Below, in pieces: positions 55,255 to 64,000 of a DNA stretch of 64,000 bases. The notes below the pieces were generated by a model. The model searched no databases and had not been told where the DNA came from. It saw nothing but the letters and a program-made list of their open reading frames with translations. Both the position numbers and the translations under genes were made by a program. Source of the DNA: Symsagittifera roscoffensis (taxonomy: Eukaryota; Xenacoelomorpha; Acoela; Convolutidae); contig NC_087066.1 of the NCBI RefSeq assembly GCF_963678635.1, positions 39,701,223 through 39,765,222 on the forward strand. The letters run 5' to 3'. Position 1 is the first letter of the stretch, and every line of letters starts with the position of its first letter.

Positions 55255-57507
55255 TTACTGCGGCAACAGACTTATCGAACGTTTTGATAGCGCTATTGTC
55301 TCCAAGTCATCCGCTGCGTTGTCAAAGACTCTTTCGCTTGGTATAAGGTAGCGATCGCTGTCAGGATCCTGGTACACCTCTCTGTCCAGATCCCTTGCCC
55401 GAGGTTCCACTAGTAGTGTGTGGATCGCTAGTTCGGACAAATCTGATCCCGAGCTCGAGTTCCTGTCTGAATAGGTGTCCATTCCTGAGTTCCGGGAATT
55501 GTCATCCGTTGAAGAGTTTGTGCATGAGACTGCACGCTCCTCCAGATCATGTCTGTGCCTTCTTCGCATCCATCTGAACTCCCCGGACAAAACCTTGTTC
55601 TCTAGGTCCTGTTTCTCATCAGGCATTTTTTCGTCTATTTCAGACTCCCCGGACAAACTTTCTAGTTCCGGGCGTTGATCTTGTGCTCGCTGGTTCTTCT
55701 CATCATTCGTCTCCCCGGACAAATAGTCTTGCAGCAGATTTTGTTCTAACTTTTCACCTTCCCTATCCTGGTCCACAAAGGAGACGGTTTTCTTTCGCTT
55801 GCTGCTCCCCTGTTCTTTCTGTCCGTAAGAAGTACTGGTTAAAATCTCGTGGGGTATTGAGGATACTAGTTGCTGAACTATTGTCCTACAATCCCTCTCG
55901 TTCTCTGCGTGCTGTCGTCTAGACGGCATGATCTTCACCTTCTCCCTGACTGTTAGCGATGCCACTGCTGCTGTCCAATCGGGGTCATCTCTGGTCAGTT
56001 CTCTTTCTAACAATCCACCCAGCATCCGCATCACTTGCGGTGTGACCTGCACCGTTTTATCCAATAATGAGAGACTGTTTATGTTCATGCGAGAGAGTTC
56101 TTGCTGGACCAGATTCGAGCGCAGCAACAGATCCAAGGGGACCGGGTCCTCCTTGGATAGGATCTTTATCTCGGCTGCTTTCTCCACCGGTAACTCAGGA
56201 TGCCCTGGAATTGGATGTCCAGACTTATCCAACCATCTCGTTAAGGGAAGCGCTTCATATGTTTCTTTGTCCAGAAACGAGAATCCCTCCTTTATTTCCG
56301 CCTGATTTGCCTGCTTCTGCTCCAATCTTTCATAGAACTCAGTTTTCTTGCTGAGGTTGTCAGCATTCTGGTGTTTATCACGCATCCTATGTTCGAGTAT
56401 CATATGGTAGCCATCCAATCTTACTATCCATCTACCAATATAACTCTGATCCATCCAGTAGGTTTTCAACCAGGATAACGCTCTACTGTCCACGCGTAAC
56501 TTGAAGGGAGCGCTCCCCAAGTATGCACGGTACTTTTCCACGAAAGTGACTACTGCAAACATTTCTGCTTTTGGTGCGCCATACTTCATCTCCGTGTCAC
56601 CCAAGACCTTGCTGCCGTATGCAATGGGACGGAGAACCGTTCTTCCGTTCCACTCTTGCTCTTGATGCAATATTCCTGAGATGGCTACTACCGATGCATC
56701 TGTGTCAAGAACATACATGCCCTTTTCTGTAGGCATGCCTAGCACTGGCGCTTCGCACAGTTCCCGCTTTATGTTCTCGAAAGCAACCTGTGCCTCATCG
56801 TTCCATTCGAACTTTTTCCCCTTGTTGCGCATCAGCTTCTGCATCGGATACACCTTGTCCGCATATCCTTTTATGAATTCCCGGTAGTAATTGGCAAACC
56901 CTAGGAAGCTCATTAGCTGTGTGTCCGCTCTCGGAGCCTTCCATGTCAACACAGCCTCTACTGCTTCCGGATCTGGCCTCACACCATGCCTGTCCACCAT
57001 TCTTCCCAGGTACTTGATCGAATCCCTTAGGATTTCACATTTTGATGGTTTGCATTTCAAGCCTGCTCTTTTCATACATCCAAAGACCTCATCGAGCCGA
57101 TCAATGTGGTCTTCCAGGGTCGGTGTCGCTATGACTACGTCATCCGCGTAACACATCACGAGATTCCCGTAATTCTTGGTCACTCTGGTCAAAGCCTGAG
57201 CCATCAGTCTTTGAAAAGTGGCCGTTGCATTGCACAAGCCGAAGGGCATCCTCTTCCACTGGTACAATCCCAATTCGCACGCGAATCCGGTTTTCTCTCT
57301 ATCCTTCTTCCGCAGAGGGACCTGCCAGAAAGCAGAACCCAAGTTCAATGTGGTGAAGAACTTGGCATCACCAAGCTTAGAGAGGCTCTCGTCTATCCGC
57401 GGTATCGGGTACGCATCTTTAATTGTTACCGCGTTCAAGTAACGAAAGTCGCAACAAAATCTAAGCTGCCCCCTTTCTTTTTCGCCATTACCACCCCGCA
57501 AGCCCAC
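55255..57507 (-). pseudogene. Reverse transcriptase, RNase H and linker of the large element
   Basis: 750-codon frame. RT motifs: FCCDFRYLNAVT, PRIDESL, LNLGSAFWQVPL near 55 (Asn where the catalytic Asp should be), MPFGLCNATATFQRLM, VMCYADD near 120 with both Asp intact, then the connection FLGFANYYREF. RNase H: DTDAS near 268, AEMFAVV, VDSRALSWL and HQNADNLSK, with the acidic residues present. The last 300 residues are the hydrophilic linker to integrase. It begins in the wrong frame relative to protease: the KKKGG/QLRFCCDF join is broken at the G5 run at 57469-57473. Confidence 0.8.
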
Positions 57508-58784
57508 GGCGATTTCGAGGGTTCTATCATGTCGTATTCAAGCAGCATTTCGATTTCCGCTCGGCACGCTTCCGACTTGTGTGGCGTCATCCGTCTCGCG
57601 CCTTCTCTGTGCGGAACGGCACCTTCCTCTAGTTCAATTTCGTGTTCGACGAAGTTACAGCAACCGATATCCGCCTTATGTTTTGAAAAAACATCTGCGT
57701 TCCGATTTAAGTGGTCCCGCAATTTTTCGAAATCTCCCTCACCTATTTTCCCTTTTAAATGTTCTATCTCTGGCAAAACTGGTTTGTCAGATTCTAGTTC
57801 ATATGACGAGGGGCGTTCCGGAAAATTCGAGCAGCTCGATAAGCCGTCGTCCGTTTCGGATTTCAATGAAAGCAATTTATGAATAGATTTTAAATCATTA
57901 ATCCTCTTTAAAATTTTATCTTTACTTGCATGAAAAGGACAGTCTTTTACACTGTGTTTCTTCAAGTTTTTTGTCTCCTCATAGTCGGTCCTCATCGGCA
58001 AAGCGTAACCAAGCTTCTTTCCACGCTGGATTGAAAACGTGGTGTCCAGTGTGTTCAATAACACACTGACACACAGTCCGTTTCGCGTTACCGAGAAGCT
58101 CCGGCCTAAAATCACCGAACTCTGACTATTTGGATTCGGTACTAAACAAACCTGTTTACTATCGCTTAACGAATTTAAATTTCTCATTCTAAAAAGTGCT
58201 ACCACAGCTTGTCTTGGCTGTAGCTTCACTTTCCTATCTAAAAAAATTGGTACCTTGTTTTCGTCTGTTATTATCCTATTAATTGGTTTCTTAACATACT
58301 TCCGGTCCGGGTTTCTAATCCGTATCAGACCGTTGTTCAAGTCAATCATCACGTCAAAATTCCTGACAAAATCTCTGCCCAAGATGAATTGGTTGGCGTC
58401 GTCCAAGTTCTCTACCACCGGGAAGCTCATCCAAAGATCCCGTCCCCCCATGTGTAGGACCGTTATTGGTGTTCTTCCGGCTACGTAGATAGCTCCTCGA
58501 TTGGCGGCGGCCAGTCGGAGATTCGTTGGAATTAGATCTTCCCTCGTGAAGCCCATTCTTTCCCAAGTTTTTATCGGCATCACACTCACTACCGCTCCTG
58601 TGTCCAGAAGCCCTGTGACTCCGATTTTTGTTCCGTTGGTGTCGAGCAGATGTGCAGTCACATCTGCTTCATACCCAATGTGTACTGCATCTTGTTCCAT
58701 CATGGCGGCATGGCCTATCCTACGGACTTTGAGTTCCTCCTCACCCAAATAGATCTGCCCCATTTGGTCATCTTCTGTTGTCAC
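57435..58784 (-). pseudogene. Aspartic protease and RT N-terminus of the large element
   Basis: 449-codon frame. GVTGLLDTGAVVSVMPIKTW near residue 55-75 holds the catalytic DTG, and QFILGRDFVRNFDV near 130 the ILGRD element; this is a clan AA retropepsin. After a linker, the N-terminal RT segment (SPWACGVVMAKKKGG) is reached, where the frame shifts. The first codon is not preceded by a start; it overlaps the upstream frame at 58781, where one base is missing compared with the related copy. Confidence 0.8.
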
Positions 58785-59485
58785 ATAAGTCTTGGTGTAG
58801 ATACTGATTCCACCACGTTCAGCATCACTTGATACGGCCCATAGACCTCTAGGTAGCGTCCATGAAGTTTCTTCATGCGAGGGCCACCCGTTGTTAGTAG
58901 TGCTCGCACAGCTCTCGATTCAGTGCGCGGCTCCACCTGTCTCAGATAATCTGCATATGTGTCCAAATGCATCAAAGTGAACTCGGATGGTTCACTCAGA
59001 TTCCTAATTACCTGGTGTCCAGCCACTGAAATTATCGACTGTATCTTGCTTCCTTGTGGCACCATGCCGAACCTCTGACCGGAGATCACATTAAGTTTCA
59101 TGCTCAAACTGCTTGGTGCTTTGGTCTCCTCAACCTCCGTTGCTTCGAAGGTATTCAGTTTTTCCTGAAGTTTCTCATTTTCCAGTTCAATTTTCACTTT
59201 TTGTTCGATCTCTTTCGTCACCAGTTCCTGCTGCACTCTATTTAGAGCATCCCTTGCGGCTGCCCTATAATCAATCTTGAAGTCATCGGCCGCAGTCACT
59301 GGTTCTGGTTCACATGTCTCTTCAGTTACCGCTTGCATTTTCTTCGTCGCCAGCTCTTGCGGTTTGTCTTTTCTGCGCGCCTCCGCCTCACTCAACAGGC
59401 GAGCCTTGCTGGCTTTCACTCCTGATAAAGCTTCCTCATGCCTTGGATGCTTGATGTCTGCAACTGCATCCCAGAATTGTGGCAA
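58781..59485 (-). pseudogene. Gag-Pol junction region of the large element
   Basis: 234-codon frame continuing from the second zinc knuckle: an Ala/Lys/Glu-rich helix, then LNVISGQRFGMVPQ and LMHLDTYADYLRQVE. It leads into the protease frame after a one-base loss near 58823. No known catalytic motif; probably a structural spacer. Confidence 0.55.
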
Positions 59486-59991
59486 TCTGATTTAAATTGA
59501 TCTGCCAAGTTGCAAAAGAAACACCTCGGGCCGAATTTCGCAATTACTCCTCTCATGAAATCCTCATGGTCAACTTCTGACGCCTCTTCGTCCTCGAGGC
59601 TAAAGCCTATTGCTTTCATGCCTTGTTTGTAAGTTGGACATGCTGACACATGATGGTCCGTTGAACTGCAATTGGCAGAAGAGCGTCTCTTGTCGATATC
59701 ATCTCTCGGTTTGTACCAGTTGTTCCCTTGGTTTGCTGGTCCGTTGTTAAAAATGCCATAGTTGCTCTTGTAGTATCAAGATCTCGAAGGAGGTTTCTAC
59801 AAAAGGTCCTCTTTTGACTTGAGCCTCAACTCCTCTGGTGTTGGCGCATTGGTTGATAGTGGTGTGTAATGCGTTTCTAGCATTGTTCGAAGTTCATAAT
59901 TCATCACACCATCGATGAATTTTGAGGCTACTGCCAGGTTCATTCTCCGGTTTGACTCATCCGGTTGGCTGCGTCTTCTTAGCATTTCCAA
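59416..59991 (-). pseudogene. Gag nucleocapsid region of the large element
   Basis: Two frames (59797-59991 and 59416-59649) with intervening damage. The second zinc knuckle reads CFFCNLADQFKSDC: the metal-binding His of the related copy (EDHF) is Gln here. The frame ends after a one-base loss relative to the related copy just past SDC. Confidence 0.65.
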
Positions 59992-60045
59992 GTCGTCGAG
60001 AAACTTATCTATCGTTTCGTCTTTCCTTTGCCTCCGTTTCTCGCT

Positions 60046-60720
60046 TCACTGCACCCCTGATCCAAAACGGTTTAACAAGATTTCGAAGATTTTCTCGGCT
60101 GTGTCACGCTGATATTGCTTCTTTGCCATGACACAGTTCAGGGCTGTCCCTTCCAAGTTACTGGTAAGCGCACTGCATTCCTGTCTCTCCGAAAAGTCCT
60201 CTTCCTCGAAATGCAGTTTCATTACCTCTATCCAGGTATCAATACAGCCATCAGATTCATCTTTATAGCATCTTGGTTTCTTAAAGACTCTTCTGGACTT
60301 CTCACTGCGTTCATTGGTTCTGGATAACCTTGTAAGGAATGTCTCCAAGGACCTGTTTAGGGGTTCAAAGGCTGTGGCCATTGCCGTAGCATCCCTTGAG
60401 TGTCCCGCCTGAGTGTCCTCACACCTTGTCAAAGGCTCTGTATTTGGTGCATTCCTGCAATCCGAATTGCCGTAAGAGTTTCCACCTTGGCCCACATGAC
60501 TCCTCCCTGGGCTCGCATGTCTCCTGTTACCGGAATCACTTCTCCCAGTCGCATGTGTGCCTTGCGTCGGTCGTTCGTTGGAGGTCTGTCTGTTCCCCGA
60601 TGAACTTGCTCTTCTGTTCGGGCCCCATGCTCTATTATCCCTTGTGGCATAGCCTGATGAACTGCCTCTACCTCTAGTGGATCCATATGTCCTCCTCCTT
60701 TGATGGTCATTGAAGTTCAC
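60046..60720 (-). pseudogene. Gag capsid-like region of the large element
   Basis: 224-codon frame: Arg/Gly/Ser-rich linker, then a helical block (LNRSLETFLTRLSRTNERSEK, CIDTWIEVMKLHFEEE, LEGTALNCVMAKKQY). This is the arrangement of Ty3/gypsy capsid domains. It ends GSGVQ-stop at 60046-60048, where the related copy reads on. Confidence 0.65.
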
Positions 60721-60839
60721 CTTCGGCTACCTGCTGGGACCTCCCGAGTTCGGTTCCCCTTCTTTTGGTCCACTTTTGCTGCCTAGTAGCCCGTCCAACC
60801 TATCCATGATAGCCTGAGTTCGCCTCTCCATCATCGCGT

Positions 60840-61952
60840 CTATCTTTGTGTCAAGAGCTCGTCCGTTCTTTCTTTCAAGCGTTTTTCGCTCCTACCAACT
60901 TCTTGTCTATTGCGGTTTATTTCTTCCCGCAGACTTTCTCTTTCAATGTGAACTGCTCTTTCTAGCTCACTCATTCTTATGGACATCTGTTCATTTTGTT
61001 CTCCTAAACTGTCTACTATGTTGTTCAAGGCGTCTTCTAGTGCTGCCCCGTTATCCACGAGTGGCGTCACTATTGGCGGTGTAACCCTGTTGGTCCCAGG
61101 TAGCTTCGTGCTGGTCGAGATTCGGGCCTTGACTCTCTGCCTCGACGTCTTTTCATTATCCACATCGGGATCCGCCAATGCATTGCCTAGCCCTCTGTTT
61201 CTACTCACCCCAGTTTGCAGCTCTGAATTTGTCATAATCGCGAAGCCTCTCGACTGGCCCGGTGTGTTTATCTCCTTGCTTATCGTTCTCACCACACCAA
61301 ATTTTTCCATGTTTCCAGTCTCTTTTTCGACGTATGCCTCATTCTCCTGGGTCGAACTATTGAGGCTGCCTTGAGATCCAAAATCCACTTGCTCTTCTTC
61401 GTCCTCCTCCTCCTGGGATTCACCTTCATTTCCTGCGCCCCCTCCCATGGTGAATGGAATGATGTTTCCTAAGGTGTTCCTCATTCTTTCTGAGAACGAT
61501 GATGACGTTGTTTGTTTCTCAGTTCCGCCTGCCATCATAGTGTTGTCTGTTGGAGATTTTCTAGTTGCCTCTTTTTCAGTTGAGATGTCGGACAGTTCCG
61601 ACATCTCCTCTCGAACCAATGTTCCGGTGGAAGTGGCAAAATCATGGCCTTGTTCCACCGGAGTAGATTCACTCGCCAGCATTCTGCCTCTCCCTTCCAG
61701 TCCATGTACTTCCTGGTTGTCGTTCATGGCATGGTCCGTATTGACCTCCACTTCTAACAGTTCTTTTCGCTCTTCTGACGTCTTCTGACTCCTTGTTTCA
61801 ACCATTCTGCATGAAACCGTCTCCCCTTTGTCGGTCCGGGCTCGTTTAATCCAATCCAGAAAAGGATCGGTCATTGTTCTTCTTTGTTTTTTAGGTATGA
61901 AATTCCTAGAGCTATTACCTCGTTTAGGTATCCTTGACTTGTCTAGACTCAT
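60840..61952 (-). pseudogene. Gag N-terminal region of the large element
   Basis: Start at the ATG at 61950-61952 (MSLDKSRIPK), matched by the related copy's start at 37569. Acidic and Ser/Thr-rich to about residue 280, then a coiled coil (LRESINR-type heptads, SLREEINRNRQEVGRSEKR). Compared with the related copy, about 105 bp is missing after TDEL at about 60860, and the frame closes at 60840. Confidence 0.65.
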
Positions 61953-61958
61953 TCTCAA

Positions 61959-64000
61959 TTTGTCACTTGTTAATGCCTATACACTTAATTCGATTGCTAG
62001 TGACTTTATAGTTTGACTACCAATAATAATGACACAACACAATAAATTTCACAAGATTCTATTAAATAGTGACCACGAATCCCTGTATGTTATCAGAGTA
62101 TTGTTTTGTATATAATTTATTCACACTAACCGATTATCGGTCGTAAGATTTGAGAACTAGCACAAAATGATGTTATCAGTCAATTTAAATGATAGTGTAC
62201 TCACTACCCAATCAAGCACAAATTATGTTGATTTAAAATCAAAAACAAAAAAATATATATAATGACAGAATATGAATATCTCTATAAAAAAACGTATGTG
62301 TATTGTACTTTTAGTTGGTCGCAGTACAATAGTCGAACTTATATTTTGAAGAAAAAATTTTCCCTGCTTGGTGCTGCACCAAACAGACAAAACTTTGAAG
62401 GCAGTAATTTTCAACTAAAACTTTGAAGGCGTCTATTGCACCCACCGAGTACTGTGTTACCTATCTGCCTTCGGACTGCCCGAGCTAGACCTACTAAAAT
62501 CCTCAGGGCAGTCACGTTTCAAAAAAACGTATTGGGTGTCAATCCACACCAATGAATTACGCTCTCTTTAGTTTAGACTTAGTGTCGCGAATATCCGAGT
62601 TCGGACCTGTTTTGTTTTGGTCTGGTTTTTATTGAAAGGCAAGTTACCAGTGCAGTCACTGATTTCTAGCCCGTCTGCTAATAACCTAATACCTCTCAGT
62701 TTAGTCTTTCTTCCGTTTATCTAAGTCCTTTAATAAAATAATACCCCTCCGGATTCTGAAAGAGAAAGGAAAAAAAAAAAATTTATACAGGACCCTTCCG
62801 GACTAACAAAATTTAGAGCCCTCCGGATTGGGACCCCTCTGAATTAGTAGATATAAGACCCCTCCAGATTGGGACCCCTCCGAATTAGCAAATATAAGAC
62901 CCCTCCGGATTGGCAAATATAAGACCCCTCCGGATTGGGAGCCCTCCGATTTAGCAAATATAAGACCCCTCCGGATTGGGAGCCCTCTGGTTTGTAATAA
63001 TAGCTTTTCGGAGATTTCCTTCTTTCAACCTATACCCCTCCCCCTCCGGATACGTTCTCTGATGCGATTTTGTTTTTAAATTAACTAGGAACGGTATGTG
63101 ATTCTTTCCTAGACCCTTCCGGATTGAAGTTAAACCCCTTATTTGACAATTCACGCTAACGGTGAAGGGTCTTATCGCTAGCCTAACTTCGGCTCGATTA
63201 AGGTTTTCCTGTGCCTTTAGCCTTCCCTTTTCGTCTAGAACAGCCTAAAGTTACTCTATTCAACCGCTGTTACCTTTTGGTAGGGATGTACGGGCTTTCC
63301 TAATAAAAATTTATAAAACGTGAAGGGTCTACCCCTCCCAAATTGGTGAATTTGCTAAAAACAATCTCAAAAACTTTTCACGCTTACTTTTTCGAAAAAC
63401 TTTTGTCCCTATCAGTAAGCTCAGCTAATTTTTGATCTATTGGTGACAAGATCAATTGGATATGTCCAGTAGTTCCAAAGTTATTAACCAAAACGTCTTT
63501 TTTCTCAAGTCAAAAAATTTCTCTCTTATAGGTTCAGCCTAACTTTTTACGCAATTCTGTTCTTTTCGACCTAAAAATTATTGATCCGAGCTCACAAGGC
63601 CTATACTCTTCTAGTTCAATGCAAAAGACCCGATCTAAAACGCCTTAGTAGAAAAAGTTTGCGAAGAACTATGCTACCTGGACCCCTCCGGATTGATGAA
63701 TCCACCAAATCAAACACGTTAAGTTCGATTTCTCTGCAACCCTGAAAGCTTTCGGGTAGCGGGTTTTAAAACTTGTAGATTCACTAGTGTACGTTGTCCG
63801 AACAACTTTTTTTACTGTTCTAACTCAAAAATTTCAAAAAATTTTCTGATTTTATAGTGTTTCGTACTATCAAAAAACGCGAAAATTCGGTTTTCGGTGC
63901 CAAAATAGTTCCAACCACTTCCGAACTAAACTTAACCGGTTCTATCTATTATGGTAGTGCAGTTACGATGTAACACACCACTTCAGCGCTTTTTTCCGCT
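61959..64000 (-). repeat. Leader / probable 5' terminal region of the large element
   Basis: No gene. Matches 37580-39670 along its length. Contains degraded CCCTCCGGATT repeats at about 62745-62990. The 5' end of the element lies beyond the window. Confidence 0.55.

Larger units (their letters stand above)
43244..64000 (-). mobile_element. Very large Ty3/gypsy element with macro and SGNH coding blocks
   Basis: Minus strand, high to low coordinates: leader (64000-61960, cut by the window), gag (61952-59416), protease (about 58600), RT and RNase H (57507-55255), integrase (55206-53893), acidic linker and macro-like domain (54020-52491), a 350 bp spacer, the SGNH polyprotein (52131-49132), and large unknown continuations to 43244. 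The coding part alone is about 18.7 kb, far beyond the usual 5-6 kb of Ty3/gypsy elements. Domain order RT-RNase H-integrase fits Ty3/gypsy. Several frameshifts and stops, and an RT catalytic change, show this copy is damaged. Confidence 0.8.

Overview
The window is eukaryotic, AT-rich, repeat-dominated DNA with no bacterial-style operons. Exon-type structure (an open frame behind a polypyrimidine-AG splice acceptor), Ty3/gypsy retrotransposons, tRNA-derived SINE-like repeats and a Helitron-like HUH replicase relic point to an invertebrate animal. The retroelement families look like those of aquatic invertebrates such as branchiopod crustaceans or cnidarians. That assignment is recognition from memory, not proof.

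Layout. (1) 1-2882, minus strand: a compact set of short overlapping ORFs ending in a P-loop ATPase that runs off the left edge. It looks like a virus or self-replicating transposon cassette. (2) 3184-3400: a foldback repeat. 3779-5385: the last exon of an unrecognised host-type gene on the plus strand. (3) 6090-16753, minus strand: an old, heavily decayed Ty3/gypsy element with recognisable LTRs, PBS and PPT. Its gag/protease region contains six near-identical copies of a 729-730 bp unit, derived from an internally deleted version of the element. (4) 17158-20900: tRNA-like (SINE-like) modules in diverged ~1.28 kb direct repeats. (5) 22037-25260, plus strand: a broken HUH replicase of Helitron type, joined tail-to-tail to the 3' part of a second Ty3/gypsy element. 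A 3690 bp piece covering this junction is duplicated in tandem (23604-27293 and 27294-30983). (6) 25266-40110, minus strand: this second, degenerate Ty3/gypsy element. It lacks the reverse transcriptase core (deleted at 33280) but has gag, protease, RNase H, integrase and a macro-like domain. (7) 43244-64000, minus strand: a much better preserved, very large relative. It has gag, protease, RT/RNase H and integrase, a C-terminal macro-like domain, and then a second coding block of about 9 kb that encodes an SGNH/GDSL-hydrolase polyprotein and further unknown domains. Complex repeats with many CCCTCCGGATT motifs lie at 37570-42300 and 62000-64000. They are probably the long terminal or leader regions of these two related elements.

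How the genes work together. In the large element the first block would supply capsid, protease, reverse transcriptase, RNase H and integrase. The macro domain and the SGNH block are accessory functions unusual for Ty3/gypsy elements. Frameshifts, stops and a replaced RT catalytic Asp argue that this copy is now inactive. However, the SGNH catalytic motifs are intact, and several frame breaks fall in homopolymer runs, so some may be sequencing indels or programmed shifts. The strongest candidates for undescribed biology are the macro/SGNH retroelement and the virus-like cassette at the left edge.
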